Assembly: GCA_037355855.1 (NCBI GenBank)
Contig: CM074768.1
Location: 558,001-622,000 of the forward strand
From: Pseudo-nitzschia pungens
Lineage: Eukaryota; Bacillariophyta; Bacillariophyceae; Bacillariales; Bacillariaceae
DNA: 64,000 bases
Direction of reading: 5' to 3'
A program made the position numbers and the translations under genes. This document shows positions 20,273-32,910 of this stretch, one piece after another; position 1 is the stretch's first letter; the number at the start of each line of letters is the position of its first letter. The notes beneath the pieces are model-generated. The model had not been told where the DNA came from. It made no database searches and worked only from the letters and a program-made list of their open reading frames with translations.

Positions 20273-23200
20273 CTACTTCCTCTTCCTGCTTCCAAAAATG
20301 GATTTTACGTTCAAAAAATCGTCGTCGGAATCGTCATCGTCGGACAAAGGCAGTCGTGCATAGTGTTTGGAAGCTGTTGCCTTTGGCCTCGCAACATTTG
20401 CCGATGGAGTTGCCAGCAGACTGAAAACGTCTTTCGACTTTGTTTGCATCGTCTGCAGACGCGGATTCATAAATGACAAAGATTTTCGTTCGAGATGCTT
20501 TCGGCTGGAAATGTTTTTCAACTTCATCTTAATGGCTTCTTTCGATGAAGCTGTTTTTGGCGAAGGCTTTACATCGGGATGTTTCAATCCCGGATGAACA
20601 CGTCGCCAAAACGCATTGATGTCCTCGTTTGGTCTCCGCTTTGACAAATACTCTCCCACGGTGAAAGGTGCAAACCTATCGGTTTTGGGCTGACCTATGA
20701 GCAAAATCTCATCATCGTCGTCCTCTTCTTCACTGTCGTCGTCGTCGTCGTCGTCGTCTTCGGATCTTTTTGCTTCTGGTGTATCCTTCTTCCCTGATTC
20801 TTCGGTATCGCGACTTGATTTTCCAGCAGCCATGTTTTGAATTTTTTCTTCTAGTTCGAAATCATTGTGTGGTGGCAATGGGGCGTCTCCGTTTTTGCTC
20901 ACCACTTCTTGCCTCATCATCTGGAGCGCTTTGAGTGTATTCCCAATCACGCCAGAAACATTTCGGTAACCGAGACTCCATCGATCACCGAGAGATGTCC
21001 CGTCCGCGAGGATGACGCTGGCGTTTCCTTCTTTCAAGAGATTGATGCGCTTCATCACGACATCTACGGTGTGATTCGTGTCGAGGTAGGCGATCTTGAC
21101 TTCCTTTTCTTGACCGATGCGATGGCACCGGGACTCGGCTTGGTCGTGGACACAGGGATTGAACCAGCGATCGAGGAAGCAAACGTGGTTGGCTTCAGTA
21201 ATGTTCAGACCGGTTCCACCGCTTTGGACGGTTGCTAGCAACACCCGGCAGCTGGTCTTGGTCTTGAACTTCTCGAGGTCTCTCGTCCGGACCTCCTTGT
21301 CGACGTCTCCATCGTACCGGGCACATTCGACGCCATACGTAGATGTCAGAATGCCCTCGATGAGATCGAGGCTCCCCTTGAAGAAGCTGAGGATGATGGC
21401 CTTTTCGTCCTTGGGCACGGTTTTGAACCAGTCGATGGCCTCCTCGATCTTGGTCGATGAGAGGAAGCCTCCAGGTGCTCCACGGATGTGCGTGGCAATG
21501 TTCTCGCAATAGGAGCGGTGCCGAAGGTTTTGGTGCATTCGGCTCTTCAGGTCGTGGCATTTGGGACATGACGCAGCGGGACCTAAATCTTTAAGCAATG
21601 TTTCAATGCTACAGTATCAAAATACAACAGGAGAATGAGATTTCGGGAAGGTTTTTTGTTTGTCTGTGAGTCTGTTGATTGAGTGGAAGTATCATAGGCA
21701 TTGGGTTTTGGAATCCGCGTGTGTCGGATTGCACATCGTCCTTCGATGAAGACCGCAATAGGACCTACCATTTCTCGTGCGCAAAGTGTCGACACTCGCT
21801 GTCGCTGGCTTGGCAAATATCGGGACCGAGCGGAACGATCGGGCCCTTTCTCTTTTCCTCGAGCTCACGCTCCCGTTTCGATTTCGCATCGAGGTCGTCC
21901 TCGAATTCCTCGTCGTCGTCGTTCAGAGCGTCGTCGTCCAGGTCCATTTCGGCGCGCCCGCTCCCCGCCAAGATCATCAGATCTCGGTCATCGTCCGTCT
22001 CTGTCTTGCCCGGTTTGCGCTCGGGTTTGTTCCCGGCAGCGGCGGCAGCAGCAGCTTTTTCCGCAACCTCGGTGGGAGCCGAGTTGCACAGGACGCAGCG
22101 CTTGGGACGTTCCTCTCGCTTCAGGAGGTGTCTGCGGGAGGGAGAAAAGTGAATGCTGACCTCTCGGCCTCCCGGCAGCACGGGATGGACGAGAGACATT
22201 CGCATGCAGGCCATACAGGCCATCATAATCTCAAAGACCTTCTTTCGCTTGTGGCGGGCTTCCGGGCCGTCGTTATCCAAGTATTTTTGAAGGTTGTTGA
22301 GAGCCAAAAGAAATTTTCCCTCGTAGGCCTCATAGATCCAGAGCTCCGAGGGATGTGGCCCGACGTTGGTCTCGATCCGGTGGCGGCGTGGAAGCTTTTT
22401 ATCGAGGACGTCCTTGGTGCGGCGCATCATGAAGGCCTTGCGCCACTCGCTCACGGCGTGGATCTTCTGTGCGTTGTTCTGCTCGCGGAGACGTCGAAAT
22501 TTTTCGTTGGTGTCTCCCTGAACCGCTTCATCCCACCATTCGATTCGTGCCGAAGGGTGGCTCGGATCGATGTAGGTCATGAGCGCTGACATGTCTGCCG
22601 GTCCGTTGTTGTATGGAGTTCCGGTGAGAAGCACGGTGCGCTTGCTCTGGGATCCTAGAAGAGCTAATCCCAGCCCCCAAAATGCGAGAACGTTCTTGCA
22701 GAAATGGGCCTCGTCGACGACGATCGTTTGGAAGGCAAACTTTTGCGATTGACCCTTTCTTGCTTGGTTTCGAACGTGGAGAGTCCTGCTCTGGCAGACC
22801 AATCGCGCGACGCAATCGGTTGCCGTTTCACCTTTCTTCTTGTGTCTGTTGCTTTCCTTCCCCTTGTCCGCCCGGTATTGATTCCGAAGGTTCCCGATGA
22901 GGCCCTGCGAGACGTGTGGAAAGAGATCGATGCACGTCGATCGGTGCTTGGCAGCGGTAGTTCGCCGCTGCTTGTTGCTGCGGCTCAGCCGAGCCTTTTT
23001 GTTTCTTTGGTTCGTCACGGTGTCCGTTTCGTGGCAGTTAAAGAGATGTTTGAGCTCGCTCTGGATTTTGTAACGGGTGCAGAGCACAAAGGATCCACCC
23101 TGCTTGCGCCTTCCTCCCAGTGATGGCTCGCAACCGTCCCGCCGTTTCTGCACCTGCGTCTTGGTATCGCCCATGACCGTGATGCGTGATGGCGGCACTC

Positions 23201-24527
23201 CCGATCGGACCAGGGTTTCGTACCACTGGTTCAGGATCCCGTCCTGTGGCGTTACGATGAGTGTTGGCAATACGGGAGTCCCCAGCAGATTCGAGTAGCG
23301 CGCCATTGCGTTTCGTAGGGCAGATCCGGCGAGCTGTTTCGACGGTCTTGCCTGGAACCAATCATGGCACGATTTTGACGGAACGAAGCAAGTGAGCAAG
23401 AGGATAAGCAAACCGCAGACATTTCGACTGTGAACAATCGCCACGACTACCGAAGCTTTCGACGACCGGAAGGGTCAGCCAATCGCACGTACCGAGTCCC
23501 ATTTCGTCAGCCAGGAGCATTCCCGGGGTGGGAAGAACGTACTTGTACGGTTTGTCTTCTGCATCACCACAGTCCCGGTCCCAGTCACTATCGTTGCCAT
23601 TGCCATTGCCATTGCAATTGCCATTGCCAGAATCGCTCTCGTGGGTGCCGTGCCACCGGACGAATTCCTTGGCCGCCAAAACCACCGTTTCCAGCCGCGC
23701 CGAGGCACCGGCCTCGTTGCGCTCGAAGATCGTCTCCCCCGTGTCGTCCACCAAGGGAAACTCCGGGACGAGACCGGCGACGAATCGGACCGCTTCAAAC
23801 TGGTGGGCATACACGTTGTACTCAAAGCCGAGGTCCCACAGCACCATCTGGAGAGCTTTGTCGGCTCGGGGCCCAACACCGTCCAGGTGGCCGTGTTTTC
23901 CGTCGGGGGTCTCCCACCAGTCGTTGGCGTCGAGGAACTTGGCCAGCAGGTTGTTGCTCCCGGAGGACCGCTTCGAGGAAACACGAGAAGACCGTGCCGA
24001 CTGAAGGACGGAATTCCGTTCCCGGATCGTCGCCAAACCCTTCATCATCATCGTCGTCGTCGTCGTCTTCTTCTGCTTCTTCCTTCCCGCCGACCGAAGT
24101 GTTGATTTCCTCTCGGCCTCGCTTGTTTCCGAGAATCCCCGAGCGGATCGGACTGGGGGTTTCTTCTTCCGCCGAGAGGGAAAGAGCCTTTGCGGAGATT
24201 GGGACATCGGCCGGAGATGCGCCGGGATCCGCTGCTCCCGTCGGCGTGATGCTGGTTGGGACCCCGCCCGAATCCTTAGAGGGATCAAAAGTGACCGGCA
24301 GCGCGAGCGGGGAATGACTCTCTGTCTCGGTCTCGCTCTTCTCGAGACCATTTGTCGTGGGAACAACGCCGGCGGGCATGGTTTCGTCGGGGTCCGGTTG
24401 CTTCTTCTTCTTCTTCTCGACAGAGGTGGCGGACGGCGACGAGGCTGCTTCCGACCGGATCGGTGGGAGCGACGCTCCCCTCCCCTTCTGCGGCCTTCGG
24501 AGGGGTGGCGATGGAGGAGGAACTCAT
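20273..24527 (-). CDS. SNF2-family ATPase with an internal RING finger (Rad5/Rad16/HLTF-like)
   Basis: The ATG is at 24527 (MSSSSIATPPK). Three exons are 24527-23493, 23351-21769 and 21608-20273, with introns opening GTACGT and GTAGGT. Joining exon 1 and 2 creates ADEMGLG-KT, the Walker A. Then follow PTLIVTPQDG, the VDEAH box, LLTGTPYNNG and a RING made of CVLC...CRHFAHEKC...CPKC, whose H-x2-C codon is completed across intron 2. Helicase C motifs are QSGGTGLNITEANHV and AESRCHRIGQEKEV. RING-in-helicase architecture places it in the Rad5/Rad16/HLTF/SHPRH group: chromatin or DNA-damage-tolerance ATPases, often ubiquitin ligases. Three frame changes, each one surplus base, lie near 24450-24470, 24000-24045 and 23290-23345. 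Exon lengths minus three bases give exactly 1317 codons. Polyacidic runs flank the domains. Confidence 0.85.
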
Positions 24528-25356
24528 CGCGGAATATCTAACCAGAGCCGAGGTACCGGTATCGCGTGAGAGGGTCTCTTCGAATAACGCATGAATGAAA
24601 AGGTGATGAGGATCGAGAGTCGGATTGCGCAAACACGGGAACAAAAAATAATCGTGAGGTCATAATAATTGATCGAGCCAACGGTTTTGCACGAGAAGCA
24701 AAAACGAGCAAGGCTAAAGAAGGCATCATTTAATTTCCGTTGCTTTCTGGAACGATGCGTGGTTTCCAACACGTTAGTCGAACCCTTACCAGTACAAAGT
24801 GGACCTGTACCGTAAGTCGGTATCAGAACATTATTACGAAATACGAAGTAATGACTTCGTAATTACGAAGTAAGGTTATTTGTTATTTGCTGTTCTCGGA
24901 AATCAAAAATCAATCAGTTCTTGAGATTGACGTGATCATTTTTGATTGATTGATTTTCCGCCCCTGGGACTCATGACAGTAAATAGTACCTTGCCTGGGA
25001 CTTGTGACAGTAAATAGTACCTTACCGTATTTTATGATTTGAAATTTACTTTGGTTCGGTACAAAATTTACTACTATATTTTTTTCCCCTATTTACTTTT
25101 TGGCGCGAATTTTTGGAGCAGAATTAGCTGCACTTTTCGTTGTTCGGACTCGGGGATCATTTTCGAAAGAACCGTTTCTTGTTTCTTTGCGGACGCAACT
25201 CATCACACTCATCATCCTCACGGACACAACGAGTCTCTCACGCGGAGTGGCGATGCCGGATGCCGGACGAGGCGCCGAACAGAAGCACTCGCAAAGCCAA
25301 TCCACAAGACACACCGTTTGCTTTCGTTGCAAAAAAATCACTCGCCATCGTTGTTA

Positions 25357-25437
<81 letters not shown>

Positions 25438-26381
25438 CCGTCGTCATCTCTCCCAGAACGGATCGATGGACGCCACAAGACCGCGACTGCGTGCGATCCT
25501 GGAGTGGAGTGGAGTGGAGTGGACGTTAGGGTCACGCCGAATGTGATTGCCGGCTGCTCGAAGTTTCCATCGGAGCAAACATCCCCGTGGTTGCGGGCAG
25601 GGGAAGGATCCCCTTTGACCGGCAGTGCCCGTAGTTGGAAAAGCATTGTGTCCGGGATGCATTGCCTAGGCGATCGACCGACAAATGCAGAACGGCATGG
25701 GACTGGACTGGACCGAACTGGACTGGACGACAGGCAGAGTTGCCAGCGAGGCACGAGGCCTCTGCAAGGAACACGATCGGAGGACCACGCGATTGGGACG
25801 ACGACGCACGGTGCAAACCTACCGGAAGCGGTTCGTTTCGATGATGCGCTTGGGTCGAAGGCGCGATCTTGTCCCGCAGTATCCGCGGCGTTGTCCCCTC
25901 CGGTGGCTTTGGATGATTCGGGCTAGACTTCGGATCGATCGATCGATCGATGCACGACACTCGGTGATTGTTTTTCGTTGGATTGATTCCTTCCAAACGC
26001 GGGGCTCGCATCGAAACGTTGCGTTCCGCGCGGTACGAAGCGCGGGTCGGGGAAAGATCCGAGTCGGTTGGGAACTGCGGGGGCGTGTGTACCCGCACAC
26101 GCGTTGGAAGTTCGGCAACCACCGGGATCGTGTCGTGCCATCTGCGCCGGAAGCGATGCCCGTGGAACGGAGTGGCGTTGGCGATGGAACAAAACGTACG
26201 CACGCAACACTTGAAGGATAGGACCCCCGGCAAGGAAGAGAGGGAATGGCAAGACGAGGACCGTGGCTTGGATACGGAACGACAGGGGAGTGGATCAAAA
26301 CGACGTGCCGAGAGGACAAGCATCGGTTGGCCGTCGGTGACCGACAGAACGCGGAAATGACCTAGCAGCAAAAGAGGACTG
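24528..26381. other. Intergenic, repeat-rich, no gene seen
   Basis: It contains an inverted pair of TTACTTCGTAAT-like motifs at about 24833-24875, a duplicated CTGGGACT-TGACAGTAAATAGTACC block at about 24963-25022, a GTTGTC hexamer microsatellite at about 25350-25437 and GATC runs at 25934-25952. Long frames on both strands here are driven by these repeats. Confidence 0.6.
25350..25437. repeat. GTTGTC hexanucleotide microsatellite
   Basis: About fourteen nearly perfect GTTGTC units are followed by interrupted units. It lies outside any called gene. Confidence 0.9.
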
Positions 26382-26452
26382 TGCTTTGTCTGGGAATCGA
26401 ACCCAGGACATCTGCTTGGAAGGCAGATATTTTACCACTAAACTAACAAAGC
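26382..26452 (-). tRNA. tRNA-Gly(TCC)
   Basis: Acceptor GCTTTGT/ACAAAGC, D arm GTTTAGTGGTAAAAT, anticodon arm TCTGC-CTTCCAA-GCAGA giving TCC, and T arm CTGGGTTCGATTCCCAG. TTTT follows about nine bases downstream. Confidence 0.95.
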
Positions 26453-28393
26453 TCGTAAGGTACTTGTTGTTGTGAAGCGACACCGGCACTTGCTGTTTTT
26501 ATACCGTACCTGTGCTTGCTCTTTACAACAGTTGACGCAGACGCACTGCTGATCAATTGGAATGAAGTGTTCCAACCTTTGCAGGGAGGAGAAAACGACT
26601 GACCTGCTTCAGAGATCATTATTTTGTACGATCTGCGTTAAAAATATGAGTTAGTATTCATATTGTTGGTATGTAGTACCGGAACGGTATGAAATGAATG
26701 CTTTCTTTCATCTTTTCCTTGGATGTTGCAGACTCTCCTGTTGATTGCGAGGTTGCGAAACCCATACCGGTAGATGGCTGACCTGCAACTATTTCGGAGC
26801 AAACACATGTTGAGCTTGGATCCATTCAAATGCACGTAAGTTACGTACGAGTCAATGTCAGATGAGATGGTTTCCGTTTTACGTGTGCAGGACTAGACCG
26901 GTTAGTAACAACGGATCCAGCAGAGGAGCATGCATCAGGAGGCATCCGACACGAGCTCGGTCGGGTAACTTAGTTCTTCCAATCCCACACTCAATCAAAG
27001 CAAATCAATCCCGAGTTTCCACCATACGTCAATTTTGCTTCCTTATGTCGAAAAACCCTCGGATGTTTCAATAACCGAAACATAACTGTTATTACGCGTA
27101 GGGTTTAGGGTCGAGTTTTGGAACCGACAGGTGTCATGTTCTCTTTTTTCGCGCGGTTGCGCGCACCTCCACATTGCACTGCGACCAGGAAAGATACTTT
27201 CGGGATTGATTGGTACTATTTTTTTTTCCTCTTTGGAACACTGGCATTTGGCTTGGTAGGCGTTTCCTCCGGTCCATGGAACGCCGGTTCAATCTCAAGT
27301 ATTCGTAGCGGCATGCCGGTATGAACATCGCGAGCGAGATTTGGCTCGTTCCTTCAACCTTCAACATGCGGTTCGAATTCTGCAACCGCGTCTACGGCCT
27401 TGCAAGAAGGAAAACCGAATCGGTGTGAACCGAGATGGAGGAGACTGCGTTTCCGTGTGTTCCCTTATCGTTGCCGAGCCATGATGCGTAGCACGAAGTG
27501 ATATGTTCAATGCGTTGAGAGTCGAGGTATCTCGTCAGCCTTCCGGAAGATGAAGTTTCTTTCACTTTTGTCTCCTCGAAGGAATCAACAATTGGTAGCC
27601 TAATTCATCATAGACACTCGAGAAGTCACCTTTCGCGTTATACTATTATTCGTCGAATCATGTAGCTTTGCCAATTCAAACGCGATGTTCTGTTGTCGGC
27701 ATACTCGTTGTCGTTGAATCACAGAACCTTTCGTTTCTGTTCCTCGCCGTGCTTTCGTAGAGAGCTCGTCTCCGGTAAAAATTGAATCGTTCCGTGCCAT
27801 CAACGCACACAGCACCCCCCCATCTTCCTGGAGAGTTCACCTCATCACTGAATTGGATTCCAAATCAACTCCGTAATCCGTACGAACATCCGTGCCCTGC
27901 GACTTGATTGAAACACGCTACCAGGTTCAAGCACGATTGACGATGGTGACGGGTAGTTGCGTCATTTTCGTAAAATGATGTCATTCCCCTCGTCGAATAA
28001 GAAAAAGACAAGGTCGTTGGACACATGCCACCGTGATTCATGGAATACAATGTAGTGACGAAGATGCACTTCGTCACCTCTGGAACTGGATCCTGAGACG
28101 GTAACCACTGTCCTGACGAAGATGCACTTCGTCACCTCTGGAGCTGGATTCTTAGACGCTAACCACTGTCTGACGTCCTGTGGTGAACTGGGTTGTGTAA
28201 GTCGAGATATCGACCAATAGGTCGACAAGTGATAATGGATGTTATTTGCTACATAAGACCGCTTGACAAAAAATGATGTTCACGTCTTCTACGGCAGATT
28301 GGGTTGTGCTTAAATTCTCAACTAAATACATTTTAGGAAAATTATCTGGACCTCTTAGCTGCTGACAACGCCGTCAGCTTCTAGGCAAGATGC
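26453..28393. other. Intergenic, no gene seen
   Basis: Short open frames only. A duplicated 58-bp unit with a hairpin core at 28056-28171 is listed separately. The Lhcf 3' flank occupies the last 100 or so bases. Confidence 0.55.
28056..28171. repeat. Tandem 58-bp repeat with hairpin core
   Basis: Two copies (28056-28113 and 28114-28171) differ at a handful of positions. Each begins with a perfect inverted repeat, TGACGAAG and CTTCGTCA around a five-base loop (ATGCA), followed by CCTCTGGA(A/G)CTGGAT and TAACCACTGTC. It lies about 220 bp beyond the stop of the Lhcf gene. Confidence 0.8.
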
Positions 28394-28457
28394 TTATTTG
28401 AGGTGTCCGATGATAGGGAGGTCGGCATCGTATCCAAGAGGAACAATCTTCTCGTGG

Positions 28458-28501
<44 letters not shown>

Positions 28502-28544
28502 AAGTTCGACGGCACGCTTGGTGAGCTTCTCTTCCTCATCGAAG

Positions 28545-28585
<41 letters not shown>

Positions 28586-29026
28586 GACGAACTCGTTTCC
28601 GGTTCCGGGAACATCCTTCATGAAGGCAACCTCAAGGAATCCAATGAAGGAAATGAGTTGGACAAGTCCAGCGGTAGGGATGGAGTCAGGTCCGATAAGG
28701 GCGGCAATTCCGTTAGGGTAGGAGTCGAAGGAGTCACCAGAGTAGTCGATGTTTCCAGGAAGGTGGATTCCGGCACGGGTGGTGATTTGTCCGAGGAAGG
28801 CAAGCATACAGATACGTCCGTGCTTGATCTCGACGTATCGGAGACGGTCGAATCGCTCTTGGTCAACATCTCCGTTCAACAATCCCATAGGATCGAAGAA
28901 TCCAAGGGGAGGCTGGGCACCGAGTTCGTCCTCGAAAGCCTTGAGGCTGGTGGAGGCGGCCTTTTGCTGAACAGGGGCGAAAGCGGCGGCGGCGGCGATG
29001 AGGGAGGCAAAGATAGCGGTCTTCAT
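28394..29026 (-). CDS. Fucoxanthin-chlorophyll a/c-binding light-harvesting protein (Lhcf type)
   Basis: A 210-residue membrane antenna protein of the thylakoid. The leader MKTAIFASLIAAAAAFAPVQ is a plastid bipartite presequence with cleavage at A-FAP. Helix 1 carries RYVEIKHGRICMLAFLGQ, the E-x2-HGR chlorophyll-ligand motif. Helix 2 is GLVQLISFIGFLEVAFMKD. Helix 3 carries KRAVELNNGRAAMMGILGL, the E-x-NNGR motif. Length and intronless structure fit diatom Lhcf genes. Codon use is strongly restricted compared with neighbours (for example GGA/GGT for Gly, ATC for Ile), as expected for high expression. Regulation by light is known for the family but no element was identified here. Confidence 0.96.
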
Positions 29027-29889
29027 TTTGTTTCTGTTTTGTATTTGTGAGAAAATAGGATTGTGAGAAGAGGGTTTACCTCTCCGAAATCATCCTTGAG
29101 AGAGGTGATGCACATTATCCTTCACTGGAATACCAAAAAAAGTTCGAAAAACCGTGATGGAGAAGGTTTTTCCGGTAGGGATCCAAAAAGGAAGAACAAA
29201 GTGGATCTTTGCAGATGGCTTCAACTTCACTATGGTGCGTGCGTCGACTTTTAAGACCCGTGATCCACAACTGCACGACTTGCTTCGGGAATAAAACGGC
29301 GGTGACGACTCATGACTCACTGGGAAAGACCAATCACGAAAAGACACGAGGAGGGCCAGCTGCAAGGAACAAATCAAGTTTCTTCTAGGTGCATGGAATA
29401 AATTCTTTTTGCATTGAGACAATAATACCGGTACACGTCAGGTAGTAAGGTTAGCAATATCTTACGGTAGGAGGTCGCAAAATTCGCAAGAATGGATTTT
29501 GATTCCACGCGTCTTAATTCTCCAATTGTTGCTTCAACTTCCCATCATACCAAGCAAAAAGATGACGACGACCGTAAACGTGTAACCTTTGAATTTGCAG
29601 TGTAAAATCAAATTCCATCTTTCGAGCGGATGTGGATGTGAATACCGTACGTTTCCTTGACCAATGAAGAAGGAGTTCCTGCTAACGTCAATATAGGCCA
29701 AAACTTTCATGGTAATTTAGTTGAATCACTTTTGAAGAAACGAATTACCTTCGAGTTGTCTTCACTAAGATTTTAAGAAGTTAAGTCCCACAATGTTTAG
29801 TACAAAAAATAGAAGTATCGAGGAATCTAACTGAAGAAGAATTCGTTATGAGTGTGACACTCCCTAAACAAAGTGGAGTAAAATAAAAA
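29027..29889. other. Lhcf upstream region and intergenic spacer
   Basis: The 5' flank of the Lhcf gene lies at 29027-29450. A GTAAGGTTAGC-type motif lies at about 29447. No clear core promoter motif or other gene was recognised. Confidence 0.5.
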
Positions 29890-29962
29890 TGGAGATTGCC
29901 GGAATCGAACCGGCGACCTTGTGCATGCTAAGCACACGCGCTACCAACTGCGCCAAACCCCC
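29890..29962 (-). tRNA. tRNA-Ala(AGC)
   Basis: Acceptor GGGGGTT/AATCTCC, A box TGGCGCAGTTGG, anticodon arm GTGTG C-TTAGCAT giving AGC, and T arm GCCGGTTCGATTCCGGC. Five T's follow immediately at the 3' end. Confidence 0.95.
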
Positions 29963-30672
29963 TTGCACGACTCAACTACCTTCAATCTATCTCTTAATTG
30001 ATTTTGGCGGCATGAAAAATCGACGAATATGCGTCGATTGATTTTTGGCTAATCCTAACTTCTAAAGTATCCACCCAACAACAACAAGTAATAGCTCTTT
30101 AGACAGCTCTCACTCTCCTCTTTCCATAGGTATATGGTTCTATATACTTCGGATGTGCTCTCCTTTCTTTAAATTAAGAAAGAACCATCATCGACACACT
30201 GTCTTCTCATCTTTCTCAAATGGGTATGTGTTCTCATTGTTACCGGATAGACGACGGTGTGAATGTGTCGGTCTGATGGTGTCAAAGAATTAACCAATAC
30301 CGAAGCATTGTAAAAAAACCCTATCGGCCGAAAGACTAACTTTTGGAGACCATGTGTAACCCCTACTAACCTATATATAGTTGAAAAGCTTATTTCAAGG
30401 AGAACAAGAATATTCGTGAAGATCTGTCGCCAAGATGTTTTCACTTGTGAACGATGAAATTCTTATCAGAAACGGTGAACAATCCATTAGAGCGAAAAAG
30501 GAAAGAATCAATCGGTGCAGTGAACCGGCAAAAAGTTCGATACAAGATCTGATACGGAGCCATCAAATCAATCGGAAAGTGAATCACGAACTTTCATCAA
30601 TCGCCTGGCCAGCGCAGCCACCGTACGACTAGCATTGTCGATGGAAAAGAGGAGCAGAAGGACGAAATGCTG
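29963..30672. other. Intergenic, no gene seen
   Basis: It contains a short inverted arrangement of AATCGACG/CGTCGATT around 30022-30043. Nothing coding is supportable. Confidence 0.55.
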
Positions 30673-30744
30673 TTCCGTCACGGGGAATCGAACCCCGGTC
30701 TCCCGCGTGACAGGCGGGGATACTAGCCACTATACTATGACGGA
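30673..30744 (-). tRNA. tRNA-Asp(GTC)
   Basis: Perfect acceptor stem TCCGTCA/TGACGGA, D arm ATAGTGGCTAGTAT, anticodon arm CCCGC-CTGTCAC-GCGGG giving GTC, and T arm CGGGGTTCGATTCCCCG. Confidence 0.96.
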
Positions 30745-32910
30745 TGTTATTCGGTGATGAAGTTAGCCTGATCATAACGTTATATATTCTCAGTACGATT
30801 CGTTGAGACTAGATGAACACTCACACCGTAGGTACGGTAGTTGTTTTGGAAGGAGTGAAGCTGAAAATTACATAATCGTAGACATGATCCTGCTCCAGAT
30901 CCACACAGGAAAACATGCATGGTCACATTGGAGTGGCACCATCCAAACTTGTATGGTGATCATTTAAAACTTCATGTGTTACTAATGGTACTACTAGTAC
31001 TCTCAGGGACTTGCAGCAACTTGCAGCAAGTTCATTTTTGCTACCAATTCTCACAGTAAAATCAAGCAGACAAAGAAAAATCAGGAGAAGTACGGTAGGG
31101 AAAGATGATTTGATGCCCACTTTGGAGCTGTTGAAAGGTTTATTGATAAAATGAAACAAGAAAACTGGCCCATTTTCTGGAAGAATAGGCAGTGAATGTG
31201 CATTATTTAGGCTCATTTCTACTACTTCTCACCATTGCTCGATTCAACATGAAAGAAGATATCAATGATAATGCAATGGTCAATTCATATATATATATAG
31301 TACAACCAGTTGGGGGAATCAGGGCAAACCACATTGAGTCCAGAATAGACCATGAATTTTACTACAAAGTAAAAGAAGATAACTCTTCTGTAACTAGTAC
31401 CAGGAGGCTTCTTCTTGTTAACAATAGACATATCCTTGTTCACGCAAAGTGGCTCTCACAATCATAGCAGCCATTGTATGTCCATAGATTATGATGTTCT
31501 AGTAAATGAAATACTACTACTAGCACTACTAGTGTGTGGCTACTGCTGAAACCAGAAATAGGAAAGCTACTACTTTGGAATCAAAAGATAGGAAAGATTA
31601 GTTGCTGCTTTACCACATTGAGGTGAGTCCTGGGGCATCGCAAAGATTTTTTCGTGCTTGGTGGTGGTGGTGGTGCTGGTGGTGACTGGCTTGATGTTCC
31701 AAGCGGGCGACATGGTGGTAATGATGCGAGCTAACCTCCAATCAATCGGACTGTCACTCAAGGCATCAAAACTGGCATCGCTTCAAATTGAAAGCCAAGG
31801 GAAAGAATAGCGATTGAAATGTGGCTCGGCGTGCTGTTTCATTGTGGACGACGTTGTGGGATGAATGAACTGTGGTGTTGACTGTTGACGCCGTGTTAGT
31901 TCGTTATAAAAAGCGTTGAAATTCGCGCCAAAACCACTCCCGTTCAAATTATTACTACGTAACCTTACTTTGTACTACTTCTATTTTGTCATCGTTCCCG
32001 CGTTGCACGTTGTCAAAAAGATTTCGGTGAGCATATGTGCGGGGTGTCTCAATCAATTTTTTCGTATCACAGATCACGGACCACAAATCTCCGACCAGTC
32101 GACAGTCGACCGAGGCCCACGTGTATAACTCTTATTCATACCATGGTTCGGCTGATCTCTGTATTGATGTCCATCTCGCAACGAAAATATTCTGGAATGT
32201 AGTCGCGAATCACGGGACGAGCAAGAAACGAGCAAGAAACGGACACGATGTCCTTGACGAGTGACGAGGCATGGACCGAAGAGACCTATTTCGGTCCAAA
32301 GAAACTGCAGTGGCGTGGACGGACAATCCGAATCAATCGCCGTGAACAGTGAAAGGATGTGATTTCCTTGTATGTTGCTCCGACTTGTTTCGCCGATCCA
32401 TTTCTCGCATCCGTTTGTCGGATCCGTTTCTCGGATCCGTTTATCGCATCCGTTTTATCTTCCTCCAACCCGGCATACCGATGCAACGCTTTCCTCCCAC
32501 ATTCCCCGCAACAAAACTACGCGAAATGTTAGATTTCAGACTTTCCGGTGACTCGCAGATCGGTTTCGTCCGCAATTGACACGAATCGGTATGTGCGTGT
32601 TGACGGTACGAAAAGTCCAGAGAACGTTTCATCGGTCCGTTTCGTTTCGCAATCTGTTTCGACCTGGAGTCGGTTTCTGTCCAAAGGCTCGAGCTTGATC
32701 GATCGATCGATGCTTTTAGAAGATGAAATGCAATCAAAGCACGGTGCAACCGCGAGGGATGAAACATTCAGCTCCTTTTTTCGATTCATTCTCCCCAACT
32801 CGAAAAGAGATCACAAAATTCATTTGGACCAGAACCAAAACGATCTACTCACAACCATCCACAATCCAACCAAGTCTTTCATCCAAGTCTTCCAACCAAG
32901 CCTCTCCACC
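30745..32910. other. AT-rich intergenic island
   Basis: About 30840-31800 is AT-rich with TACTAGTA clusters (30990-31003, 31510-31530) and an ATATATAT run (31286-31297). Its texture resembles the 9300-10800 island. No open frame there has recognisable homology. From about 32380 a GGATCCGTTT repeat (32408-32455) and GATC runs lead into the 5' flank of the next gene. Confidence 0.5.

Noticed and set aside
24963..25022. Duplicated CTGGGACT...TAGTACC block as a regulatory element
   Set aside because: A simple short tandem duplication with no positional link to a gene start.
28056..28171. CRISPR-like array
   Set aside because: Only two adjacent copies with no unique spacers, in a eukaryotic nuclear context.
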